A DNA stretch of 64,000 nucleotides, taken from NCBI GenBank assembly GCA_041658585.1, contig JBAZZX010000006.1, positions 29,013 to 93,012 on the forward strand, given 5' to 3'. Both the position numbers and the translations under genes were made by a program. This document shows positions 1 through 7,629 of this stretch, piece after piece; position 1 is the first letter of the stretch; every line of letters begins with the position of its first letter. The notes under the pieces are model-generated. The model did not search any database, was not told the DNA's origin, and was given only the letters and a program-made list of their open reading frames with translations. Source of the DNA: DYFC01 sp041658585 (GTDB taxonomy: Bacteria > Nitrospirota > Thermodesulfovibrionia > Thermodesulfovibrionales > SM23-35).

Positions 1-2
1 TT

Positions 3-188
3 GGCAAGCCTTCAGAGGTATATTCCTGTGAAACCAGACGGCCAATCCGGCGAGAGGCTGCCAAATGCCGGCAGTGGAAGAGATGGCTGATATTTCGATA
101 CTACGAATATATGTTTGATCCGCCCCGTAATACGCACAATCTGTTTGTGGATAACAAGCAAACGAAATCAAGCAAGGATCAAAACTAA
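3..188 (+). CDS. C-terminal fragment of unknown protein, runs off window edge
   Basis: An open frame enters from the left edge and ends at TAA 186-188, giving 61 residues rich in Arg, Lys and aromatic residues. I do not recognise the family. There is no start inside the window, so only the C-terminus of a possible gene is visible. It could be chance reading in an accessory, repeat-containing flank. Confidence 0.25.
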   Translation, partial: GKPSEVYSCETRRPIRREAAKCRQWKRWLIFRYYEYMFDPPRNTHNLFVDNKQTKSSKDQN

Positions 189-293
189 AAATTTACGATT
201 AACACATAACGAAATCCTTAGCTGTATAAGACCGCGTCAGATGTTGTAGGTCAATTAACGCAACTGATTAGATTTATTGAATTTAAATAGTCC

Positions 294-359
294 CATATCA
301 AGGGCAGACCCCTTTCTTCCTTTTCTCATATCAAGGGCAGACCCCTTTCTTCCTTTTCT
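294..359. repeat. Perfect tandem duplication of a 33-bp unit
   Basis: Two identical 33-bp units lie head to tail at 294-326 and 327-359. Each contains AAGGGCAGACCCCTTT, a short imperfect inverted repeat. The array lies just past the 3' end of the HEPN-domain gene. Otherwise the 189-363 interval is AT-rich and I see no gene in it. Confidence 0.9.
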
Positions 360-363
360 TCAC

Positions 364-1521
364 TTAATGCGGGGAATACGCCTTTGTGCTGATGCTAAAA
401 GCAATCGAATTAGCGATCGATTTAAGTATGAGCTTCGCCTTGAGAAAGAACTCTTCATTGATTATCACGCAACTGCGACGCACCGGTACCGATGGATTAG
501 CTGCAATGAACTCCTTTCCCACTCTTCCGCCCGTATGCAGCAGAGCATTACGTGCTTCCTTTACCTGCATGAGGTCACTGTAGCTGGTCACCTTAAATTG
601 TCCTTCTAACACGTACCACGCTTGATAGGGGTCCTGCTCGAAGTGAAACTCCTGCTTGAGAAAGTTGATCAGACCATGAACTGATTCGGCCCCAGATTGC
701 AGCCGCTCGATCTCTCGCTCAATCAGCCTGTTACGAAGGATGTCTAATGACGTTAATTCTGCGCTCATGGCTACGAGCTCGTCGTAGCTAAGAGAATTCT
801 TCTTCCCTCTGGTCCCAGCTGCAATCTTATGAGGATGTTTAAACATTAGTTGTTGGACTGTGCTTCGCATAAATATCTCGAAAGCCGTCCAGTGGAGCAA
901 AAAACCACTCCGGTTTAACATCTCTTTTGCTCTTACCCCCACCTCTCGGGGAGCTCCCATAGAATGCGCAAGGCTCAGGTATTGCCGCTGAATGGCCTCA
1001 TATCGATTTGCGTCTGCAGGATCTATGGTCGGTAGGGTCTGCAGTTCAGCTGTCAATACGATGTGGACCGTTTTCATCCCTGGCTCGGGCAGCTTATCAC
1101 TCGGATCAGACTGTTTTTCCGGTGGCCATATGACGATATCGTCACCATCTTTTGGATGTTTAAGTATCGTCCCCAACTTTCCCGCTTCCGCTGCTGCTTC
1201 CACGTCGGCCAGTGGCAAGCGGCACTGCTCAGCATACTCTGGTAAAGAAAGCCATCCAAATTTCACCTCGATTGATCTGATACGGCACTCTCCCATACTG
1301 AATGAGATCTCATCACGACCGGGGTCTGGGATTTCCACTCCTTTCAGGCTACTTTTCTTGTGTCTAAAAAGCAGTTGTTGCGCAAGACCGTATGACAGGG
1401 CGGTCAAATTAGTGAATTCTTCGATCCGTTCCGTGTTTTCTATGTAAGTGAGGTAAGGCTCAAAATTGCATTTCCTTAGAGCTCCATGACCTTTTCGGGT
1501 GCGGATTTTCAATGGTGACAT
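364..1521 (-). CDS. HEPN-domain protein with possible N-terminal helix-turn-helix
   Basis: About 385 residues. The C-terminal half is helical and carries R-N-A-L-L-H-T-G-G, matching the R-x4-6-H motif of HEPN ribonuclease domains; before it comes a helix (LHWTAFEIFMRSTVQQLMF) typical of the HEPN core. Around residues 90-140, SLPEYAEQCRLPLADVEAAA followed by a WPPE segment resembles an excisionase/MerR-like DNA-binding fold. ATG 1521 follows an AGAGGAAG stretch; a TTG at 1539 overlapping the upstream gene is the alternative start. It is translationally linked to the 67-residue gene upstream. HEPN proteins are often RNase toxins or abortive-infection effectors, so a defence or toxin role is inferred. 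It could instead be a non-catalytic HEPN regulator. Confidence 0.6.
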   Translation of the reverse strand: MSPLKIRTRKGHGALRKCNFEPYLTYIENTERIEEFTNLTALSYGLAQQLLFRHKKSSLKGVEIPDPGRDEISFSMGECRIRSIEVKFGWLSLPEYAEQCRLPLADVEAAAEAGKLGTILKHPKDGDDIVIWPPEKQSDPSDKLPEPGMKTVHIVLTAELQTLPTIDPADANRYEAIQRQYLSLAHSMGAPREVGVRAKEMLNRSGFLLHWTAFEIFMRSTVQQLMFKHPHKIAAGTRGKKNSLSYDELVAMSAELTSLDILRNRLIEREIERLQSGAESVHGLINFLKQEFHFEQDPYQAWYVLEGQFKVTSYSDLMQVKEARNALLHTGGRVGKEFIAANPSVPVRRSCVIINEEFFLKAKLILKSIANSIAFSISTKAYSPH

Positions 1522-1528
1522 CTTCCTC

Positions 1529-1732
1529 TTATTTCCCAAATGGATGAGGAATATTTTTCAGTGTCTTTAGATATTTCTTCAGCATCTTTAAACTTACCGG
1601 CTCGCCTTCGAATGCCATTGACTGACTCACCTGCTCCGGGATGCTTTCCAGATACAAGCGTTTCTTCTCCTCTGGAGTAAGATTCTCTCTCCATTGCTGA
1701 ATCGTGTGTATCTGACGTACATGTTTTTTCAT
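1529..1732 (-). CDS. Small hypothetical protein, partner of the HEPN gene
   Basis: A 67-residue, highly charged and mostly helical protein with no motif I recognise. Its TAA stop (1529-1531) lies 7 nt before the ATG of the HEPN-domain gene and overlaps that gene's alternative TTG start, so the two are probably co-transcribed and coupled. A small gene directly upstream of a HEPN gene is the layout of many toxin-antitoxin modules (antitoxin first), but nothing in the sequence proves antitoxin function. Confidence 0.5.
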   Translation of the reverse strand: MKKHVRQIHTIQQWRENLTPEEKKRLYLESIPEQVSQSMAFEGEPVSLKMLKKYLKTLKNIPHPFGK

Positions 1733-1842
1733 ATTCTTTTCTTTCCTGACAACCTTTCTCCAAATCTATTCATTCCCGCATATTTTACCACAATGAAGAT
1801 ACATTAATTGTTTCTTATAATGCACAGTTAAAGTCAATTTCG

Positions 1843-1880
1843 TATAATATAAAAACTATGTTTTTAATATAAATGGAGGA
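1843..1880 (+). promoter_or_regulatory. -10 box and ribosome-binding site of the sulfite reductase gene
   Basis: A perfect TATAAT lies at 1843-1848 and GGAGGA at 1875-1880, 6 nt before the ATG at 1887. I see no convincing -35 hexamer at the usual spacing. Confidence 0.45.
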
Positions 1881-1886
1881 ATAATT

Positions 1887-2546
1887 ATGGAAGAAGGACC
1901 AAGGGGTGCGATATTACAGAAGGATAAAAAAACATATGCCATAGTTCCGAGGATCCCTATGGGAGTATTGACTCCGGAGATACTCGAATCGATTGCCAAA
2001 GTTGCAAGAAAATATAACGTCCAGATAATCAAAATAACATCGGGCCAGCGTATTGCATTGGTCGGCCTGAATCCTGAAGATGTCGGGCCTGCGTGGAAAG
2101 ACCTTGAAATGGAAGTCGGTCCTGCAGAGGGCTTATGCGTCCATTATGTGCAGGCGTGTCCGGGGACTGAGACCTGCAAATTCGGTCAGGGAGATTCCCT
2201 CAGTCTTGCTGCAAAGGCAGAAAAATTGTTTGTAGGCAAGGAAGATTTCATCCCTGCAAAAACGAAATTCGGTATTTCCGGATGTATGCTGAATTGTGGG
2301 GAGAGCTATGTGAGAGACCTGGGCGCTTTTTGTACTCCGAAAGGCTGGAATGTATTAGTCGGCGGAAATTCCGGCGGCAGGCCGAGGATTGGAGACGTAA
2401 TCGCAAAGAACCTTACCGAAGATCAGGTAATAGAACTGTTCTCAAAGTGTCTTGATTTCTACGGCAGGAATGCCAACTCAAGAGAGAGAATGCCGAGGTT
2501 CATAGAGAGGATCGGCATCGAAGAGTTCAAGAGGGCAGTGCTTTAA
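1887..2546 (+). CDS. Small siroheme/[4Fe-4S] sulfite reductase-like protein
   Basis: 219 residues. The siroheme-[4Fe-4S] signature is present as C-P-G-T-E-T-C (C-x5-C, near residue 93) and C-M-L-N-C (C-x3-C, near residue 135). The ferredoxin-like half-domain (VPRIPMGVLTPEILESIAKV) precedes it and one nitrite/sulfite reductase 4Fe-4S domain follows. Length and layout match the small assimilatory-type sulfite reductase of Desulfovibrio vulgaris (about 218 residues) and related methanogen proteins, not DsrA/DsrB, which are about 400 residues. Expected reaction: six-electron reduction of sulfite to sulfide, in the cytoplasm; the electron donor is unknown. The gene stands alone. Its TAA stop coincides with the left edge of a MITE-like repeat (2544-2733). 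Confidence 0.85.
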   Translation: MEEGPRGAILQKDKKTYAIVPRIPMGVLTPEILESIAKVARKYNVQIIKITSGQRIALVGLNPEDVGPAWKDLEMEVGPAEGLCVHYVQACPGTETCKFGQGDSLSLAAKAEKLFVGKEDFIPAKTKFGISGCMLNCGESYVRDLGAFCTPKGWNVLVGGNSGGRPRIGDVIAKNLTEDQVIELFSKCLDFYGRNANSRERMPRFIERIGIEEFKRAVL

Positions 2547-2733
2547 CCCGGATTATTCACAAATTACTCGGATTGAACCGAGGACAGAGTATTTGCGCTC
2601 ATTCTCGGTCGTTCCTCCCTGCGAGGCTTTTGCCTCTTTATTTTCACATACCGTATTTGACTATCGGCAAAAAAAACCGCTCAAATACTCTATCCTCGGT
2701 TGCTGTTGTCAATTTCATGAATAATCCGGGTTA
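2544..2733. repeat. Complete palindromic MITE-like element, family D
   Basis: About 190 bp bounded by perfect inverted repeats: TAACCCGGATTATTCA at the left and its complement at the right (2718-2733). Inside lies a second inverted pair, ACCGAGGACAGAGTATTTG with one mismatch against its partner near 2680-2700. The outer TA may be a duplicated target dinucleotide. There is no coding capacity, so mobility would depend on a transposase elsewhere. Half-length copies occur at 31673-31727 and 34223-34340. The left TA is also the start of the stop codon of the preceding gene. Confidence 0.85.
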
Positions 2734-2752
2734 GGTGAAGATATGCCTTTCC

Positions 2753-5176
2753 TTAATAGAGAAGATATTTGCTTCTGAGGTTTTCAAATTCTCTGAGATG
2801 ACTCTGCCAGTTTATGGATATGGCAACAGGATTCTCGCCGCTTTTGATTTCCTGCAGCACCTCGCGGGAGCCTATTGAATCGAGGGTTTTGTTGATCTGA
2901 AAATCTTCGGGATATAGCTTGTGCAGGGCGCTGATGATTTCAACTCCCAGAAGAGTCGGATCTAATTTGTCCCGGTCACTCAGTATGATCCTGACGCCAT
3001 GACAGCGACGCTTTTTATAAATGTCGCTTTCCGGTGTGAACGATACCGGTTTAAAGCCTATGCCTTTGATATTACGGCTGTTCAGATATGACGTAAGTTC
3101 TTCGGCGTTGATCCAGGGAGCCCCGACGAGTTCAAAGGGCGTCGGCGTCCCGCGTCCTACGCTTATATTTGCGCCTTCGGACAATGCAACACCCGGATAG
3201 AGAAGGGCTTCCTTAATTGAACGCAGGTTAGGCGAGGGATTGACCCATTTCAAACCCGTTTCATCAAACCATTGATCTCTTTTGTATCCATCCATTTTGA
3301 TTACATGTAGTTTCACGCCGATGTGCTTTTCAGCGTTGAACAGTTCAGCCAATTCTCCGACCGTCATGCCGTGCCTGACCGGAAGCGGAAAATAGCCGGT
3401 GAAGGACGCCATATCTTTTTCCAGCACAGGTCCCTGTACTGTTAAGGCATTCAGAGGGTTGGGACGGTCAAGGACATAAAAGGGGATACCCTTTCGCGCC
3501 GCCGCTTCCATGGCATAAGCCATAGTGGTTATGTAAGTATAAAAACGGACGCCTGCATCCTGTATATCAAATACAAGCGCGTCGATGCCGTCGAGCATAT
3601 TTTTGGTCGGCCTTAGCTCTGCTCCATAAAGGCTGTGAACGGGAAGTCCGGTCAAAGGCTCTACGGTTGATTTCAATTTTATGTCCGCTTTTCCAAACAG
3701 TCCGTGCTCCGGGCTGAAGATCGCCTTCAGATTGATATTCGGCGCTTTGTGCAGCAGGTCGATGGTCCTTTGTCCGGAGTTGTCAATACCGGAGTGATTG
3801 GTAATTAGGCCGAGTTGAAGCCCTGAAAGCTGAGAAAACCCTTCGTTCTTTAAGACATCGATTCCGGTTTGCACCTTGCCGATATCGGTATTATCCGGTC
3901 TTTTATTATTGTCAGGTTTGTAGAACGGTGCTAAAGAAGGTCTGCGCGTCAGCGCCTGATTTACCGATAAAGTTCCGGCAGAACGTGAAACAAGATTTAT
4001 AATCTGTTTGCGGACAGGCTCTGCATCGCCTTTTCCGTAAGGATGCACCCTGTTTGTCAGAAGGATGATGAAGGTATTTGAAACAGGATCGATCCAGATC
4101 AGCGTGCCGGTATATCCCTTGTGACCATATGAGCCGACCGGCAGCAATATTTCACGGTTGGCGGCTAAGGGCGCATCAATGCTCCAGCCGAGCCCGCGCA
4201 AGGGTTTTTGATCGGGGGGTGACTGAGGCAGTGTCATCATTTCAACTGTAGAGGAATTCAGGATGCGGACGCCGCTCAGGGTCCCGCCCTCAAGGAGCAT
4301 TTTTGCAAATATCGAGAGGTCGCCGGCGGTAGAGAAAAGACCGGCATGACCGGCTACCCCTTCCATTCTGTAGGCTGCCGGGTCATGCACTTCTCCGCAT
4401 AGCATCCTGCCTTTCTTCCCGTTAGTGTATTGGGTAGGAGCTATACAGCTTTGCAACGACTTCTTCGGCTTGAAAAAGGTATTCTTCATGCCGAGGGGCT
4501 GAAAGATATTTTCAGAGCAATAGGCGTCAAGGGGTCCACCCGAAATTTTACCGACAAGTTCGCCGAGTATCTCAAAATTAATATCGCTGTAAAGAAATTT
4601 GGAACCGGGTGGAGCAACCGGCTTCTCGTCGATAATCATTTTCAGGGCAGTCTCATGTCCGGACCAATCCGGTTCCAACGGCAGGTCCGCCCTGAGTCCT
4701 GAATAATGGGTCAGGAGATGCCGGACGGTTATATCTTCCTTGCCGTTTGATCCGAACTCCGGCCAGTATCGTGAGATGCGTTCATCAAGAGACAGTTTGC
4801 CGTCCTCCGCCAGTTTCATGACCGCGGTTGTCGTTGCAATGACCTTGGTGAGAGAAGCAAGATCAAAGATTGTGTCTACAGTCATAGGCTGTTTTTTAGG
4901 CTTAATCGCACGGTTGCCGTAGGCTTTTCTGAGAATGACCTTGTCGGAGCTGCCTATAATAAGCACCGCGCCCGGAATCCGTCCCGAGCGGATTTCCTGA
5001 CGGATGATTTTTTCGGCAGGTTTCAAAATATCCTTTGAGACGGGCGCTGCAAATGCCGATGTCTGCATTATTATGAAAGAACAAATCAGAAGATAAGTAA
5101 ACAGATTAAACGTTGTAAAACAGGTCCTCAATTTGAAAGGGAGATATGATACTAATACGTTCATAAGTAAAGCCAT
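2753..5176 (-). CDS. Serine hydrolase (beta-lactamase family) fused to NamZ (DUF1343)
   Basis: 807 residues. A signal peptide covers residues 21-43. Residues about 50-400 form a class C beta-lactamase/PBP-like serine hydrolase: S-L-T-K at 108-111 is the S-x-x-K motif, Y-S-D-I-N the second and G-H-K-G the third. Residues about 425-800 are a DUF1343/NamZ exo-beta-N-acetylmuramidase domain (SPEHGLFG, DIQDAGVRFYTYI, DRPNPL, GRGTPTPFELVG). NamZ removes terminal MurNAc from peptidoglycan fragments, so cell-wall turnover or recycling outside the cytoplasm is likely. It is distal to a deacetylase and a glycoside hydrolase-like gene. The first residues (MALLMNVLVS) and the upstream GGGAGGGTG ribosome-binding site lie within a family A repeat; Met5 is an alternative start. 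Confidence 0.85.
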   Translation of the reverse strand: MALLMNVLVSYLPFKLRTCFTTFNLFTYLLICSFIIMQTSAFAAPVSKDILKPAEKIIRQEIRSGRIPGAVLIIGSSDKVILRKAYGNRAIKPKKQPMTVDTIFDLASLTKVIATTTAVMKLAEDGKLSLDERISRYWPEFGSNGKEDITVRHLLTHYSGLRADLPLEPDWSGHETALKMIIDEKPVAPPGSKFLYSDINFEILGELVGKISGGPLDAYCSENIFQPLGMKNTFFKPKKSLQSCIAPTQYTNGKKGRMLCGEVHDPAAYRMEGVAGHAGLFSTAGDLSIFAKMLLEGGTLSGVRILNSSTVEMMTLPQSPPDQKPLRGLGWSIDAPLAANREILLPVGSYGHKGYTGTLIWIDPVSNTFIILLTNRVHPYGKGDAEPVRKQIINLVSRSAGTLSVNQALTRRPSLAPFYKPDNNKRPDNTDIGKVQTGIDVLKNEGFSQLSGLQLGLITNHSGIDNSGQRTIDLLHKAPNINLKAIFSPEHGLFGKADIKLKSTVEPLTGLPVHSLYGAELRPTKNMLDGIDALVFDIQDAGVRFYTYITTMAYAMEAAARKGIPFYVLDRPNPLNALTVQGPVLEKDMASFTGYFPLPVRHGMTVGELAELFNAEKHIGVKLHVIKMDGYKRDQWFDETGLKWVNPSPNLRSIKEALLYPGVALSEGANISVGRGTPTPFELVGAPWINAEELTSYLNSRNIKGIGFKPVSFTPESDIYKKRRCHGVRIILSDRDKLDPTLLGVEIISALHKLYPEDFQINKTLDSIGSREVLQEIKSGENPVAISINWQSHLREFENLRSKYLLY

Positions 5177-5327
5177 ATTTAAACACCCTCCCCTTTATCC
5201 CCTCCCCTCAAGGGAGGGGCAATTCTTAAGTTCCCTCTCCCTTTTCTCCCCGGCGAATCCGCCTGAGTGCGGAGAGGGGAGAGGGCAAGGGTGAGGGTGT
5301 GTGGCTTTTCTAATGAACTCCTTAGTA
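5150..5327. repeat. Palindromic MITE-like repeat, family A, overlapping the NamZ-fusion start
   Basis: The core at 5183-5300 reads ACACCCTCCCC at the left and GGGTGAGGGTGT at the right, with internal CCCCTCCCCTCAAGGGAGGG palindromes. Imperfect outer inverted repeats of about 26 bp (TACTAA...GTTCAT...AAAGCCA) end at 5150 and 5327. The core carries an inset GGCGAATCCGCCTGA also seen near 34290. The left end covers the first codons of the adjacent minus-strand gene. Confidence 0.8.
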
Positions 5328-5370
5328 AAAGGTTTATTATCATGTCTGCCTTTCATTTTAAGCATCATGT

Positions 5371-6666
5371 TCAGCCTTTTTTCAATCCGTCCGCAGTGTA
5401 AATATTCCGCGGGTTCCAGAGCATCCAGCCGTGGGAACCGAATTTCTCCGCAGCATCGATCTGCTCCTTGATTTCCTTTCCGGTAAACTGCCTTCTGTCG
5501 AAGGCATAATCTTTAAATGCCTGAAGCCACGGACGGAAACGCACCGGTTGCAGGCGGGTGCGTTCCTGGCCTCTTTTCAGTGTGAGGTAAATAATTTCAT
5601 AGGAATGTGAAACCGGAACTCTGTAGCCTGGAATGCCGAACTTGAACCCTGAAGGATAAAGCATGGGAGAAAAATAATCGAGGATCGAAACGAGGTTTTC
5701 GAGTTTCTGTCCGATAAAAGTGTCATTGAGATTCCATGTGACGTAACCGAATAAGTCTGCGGAGAGGAAAACGTTGTAAGGCGTCAGTTTTTTCTTTGCT
5801 TCAGTCAGAAATCCCGAAATCGCATTCACCCTGTTTTCCTCCGTATTCTCAACGGAAAAGGACAGCCCCTTTGTATCAGGAAACCGCACATAGTCGAACT
5901 GTATCTCGTCAAAACCGTTTTGGGCCGCCTCTACGGCGATGCCGAGGTTATAGTCCCATACCTCTTTTTTGGAAGGGTCTACCCATGCAAGCCTTTCCCT
6001 GTCGCGCCATATTTGTCCGCCTCTCGTTTTGATCGCAAGATCAGGTCTTGCCTCTGCAAGGAGGTTGTCCTTAAATGTGACGATCCTTGCGATAGTATAA
6101 ATGCCTTTGTCTCTGAAGGTTTTTAGAAGCCCCTTTATATCTTTGACGGTTATTATTTTTTGTGCGCCTATCTGTGAGGCGAGGGGGACGGAGATTTTAT
6201 AAGGAATCATGCCCTTGTCTCCCTTGACGTCTATAACCAGCGCGTTAAGCTCCGTTGTATCGATCAGTCGGAGAGCAGCTTCCCTGAGCGTCTTTGAACC
6301 TGCGCCGTAAAACGAGAGATAGAGCGCCTTCGGTGTGAAAGGCACGAGTTTTATCGTGAGGGATGTTGAATAAAACGGTGAGATAAGGAGGGGAGACGCG
6401 GTTATAAGCTGCTCCGTCCTTGAATATCCGTATGCCCTTACGGACACTTTCTGAGCCGCCGTCTTTATCTTGAAAATACCTTTTTCATCGGTTTCGACAA
6501 TATAGTCGTTAATGGTGACAATAGCGCCTTTGATCGGCTGCAGGGTTGAATTATCAATGACCTTTCCCGTTATATATCCGGAGGCTGAAGCTCGCGACAT
6601 TACAAAGACAACAACGGCGATAATGAGAATAGAGGAAATAAGGGCGTAGCCGAGTTTTTTATTCAT
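5371..6666 (-). CDS. Putative glycoside hydrolase-like (GHL/DUF4015) membrane-anchored protein
   Basis: 431 residues. One N-terminal membrane segment (about residues 7-28) exports or anchors the protein. Residues about 31-95 look like a carboxypeptidase-regulatory beta-sandwich (GKVIDNSTLQPIKGAIVTI). Residues about 110-425 match the GHL (DUF4015) TIM-barrel family: AWVDPSKKEVWDYNLGIA, then GFDEIQFDYVRFPDT, with acidic residues placed as in glycoside hydrolases. The substrate is unknown; an envelope polysaccharide is likely. Its ATG overlaps the end of the deacetylase gene by 8 bp, and the NamZ fusion lies downstream, so the three form a probable cell-wall or exopolysaccharide operon. Confidence 0.75.
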   Translation of the reverse strand: MNKKLGYALISSILIIAVVVFVMSRASASGYITGKVIDNSTLQPIKGAIVTINDYIVETDEKGIFKIKTAAQKVSVRAYGYSRTEQLITASPLLISPFYSTSLTIKLVPFTPKALYLSFYGAGSKTLREAALRLIDTTELNALVIDVKGDKGMIPYKISVPLASQIGAQKIITVKDIKGLLKTFRDKGIYTIARIVTFKDNLLAEARPDLAIKTRGGQIWRDRERLAWVDPSKKEVWDYNLGIAVEAAQNGFDEIQFDYVRFPDTKGLSFSVENTEENRVNAISGFLTEAKKKLTPYNVFLSADLFGYVTWNLNDTFIGQKLENLVSILDYFSPMLYPSGFKFGIPGYRVPVSHSYEIIYLTLKRGQERTRLQPVRFRPWLQAFKDYAFDRRQFTGKEIKEQIDAAEKFGSHGWMLWNPRNIYTADGLKKG

Positions 6667-7453
6667 TATTGATCAACCTTTCAAAACGCATTCCCCTGTC
6701 GGCATTGGTCAGAAGATAACGGGGCAGTGCCATTATATTATCGGATGGATTTGTATGACGCCGCACAATAGTAAAGCCGGCGATATATCCCGCCTCTCCC
6801 GCCTTTTTCCCAAGCTCGTCATTGTAAAGACCGAAGGGCCATGCCAGCATGTCCACTCCGGCGCCCAGTTCCTTATCCAGCTTTTCTTTTGCCTTTTTCA
6901 TCTGCATATCTACGAACTTTTCATATTCTGCAGGCTTTAATCTCTTCTTCTCTTTATTGAAATTGGGATGCCAGTAAGTGTGTGACTGCATATCGAAAAG
7001 CCCGGTTTTTTTCAAAGCCCTTACCTGGTCCCACGTCATCGCATAGGATGCGTTGGAGATCGCCGAGGGATACAGGAAGAGCGTGACCGGTATGCGGTAT
7101 TTTCTCACCAGCGGCAGCATGTCCGTATATACCGTTTTATGGCCGTCATCAACAACAATAACAACCGAAAGGAGCGGCGGCGGGGGTACTTTTCGCAGAT
7201 AAAAATTTACGAGCTGCCTGAGGGGTATTACCGTATAACCTTTATTCCTGAGATATTTCAGGTGGGATTCAAAGACGTCCGTCGTTATAGTCATGCCGTC
7301 TGCAACAACAGGGCCGAAGCGGTGATAGAGGATAATAGGCGCCTTAAAAGCGGCGGGGGTTTCTTTTTTAGCTTCCGCGTTTACTTCTGTCGGCGGCGAC
7401 CATGCCGTAAGAAGAAATGAAAGTATGAAGATAAATCTAAAGTAACGGGCCAA
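6659..7453 (-). CDS. Polysaccharide deacetylase (NodB homology domain)
   Basis: 264 residues with an N-terminal signal peptide (about residues 1-26). The NodB domain starts at PIILYHRFG. The metal-binding and catalytic motifs are VVDDGHKT (Asp-Asp) and H-T-Y-W-H (H-x3-H), followed by WPFGLYND. This family removes N- or O-acetyl groups from chitin, peptidoglycan or exopolysaccharide. The start is TTG, with GGAAA 7 nt upstream. First gene of the envelope operon that continues with the GHL protein and the NamZ fusion. Confidence 0.85.
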   Translation of the reverse strand: MARYFRFIFILSFLLTAWSPPTEVNAEAKKETPAAFKAPIILYHRFGPVVADGMTITTDVFESHLKYLRNKGYTVIPLRQLVNFYLRKVPPPPLLSVVIVVDDGHKTVYTDMLPLVRKYRIPVTLFLYPSAISNASYAMTWDQVRALKKTGLFDMQSHTYWHPNFNKEKKRLKPAEYEKFVDMQMKKAKEKLDKELGAGVDMLAWPFGLYNDELGKKAGEAGYIAGFTIVRRHTNPSDNIMALPRYLLTNADRGMRFERLINNE

Positions 7454-7616
7454 GGTTTGTTTCCACGGATCAAGAAAATTTCATAGTTTATTTATATTAT
7501 ACCTGATAGCTTTTATTCTTTGGAGCTGATACTTCCGCTTTAGTCAAATAAAAATAGTCTAAACCTTACATAGACCCATAACTCTTTATTTATGCAATGT
7601 TTCGTTTGATTTAGGG

Positions 7617-7622
7617 TATAAT
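7617..7622 (+). promoter_or_regulatory. -10 box immediately upstream of pssA (possible leaderless start)
   Basis: A perfect TATAAT ends only 7 nt before the pssA ATG at 7630, so a transcript from it would begin at or next to the start codon. No ribosome-binding site is found at normal spacing. No good -35 box was seen. Confidence 0.35.
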
Positions 7623-7629
7623 TATTTAC

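Noticed and set aside
1887..2546. Dissimilatory sulfite reductase subunit (DsrA/DsrB)
   Set aside because: 219 residues with one half-repeat is too short; DsrA and DsrB are about twice this length and lie next to each other.
5183..5300. Repeats as CRISPR arrays
   Set aside because: Copies are dispersed singly, palindromic and without regular spacers, and no cas genes are present.
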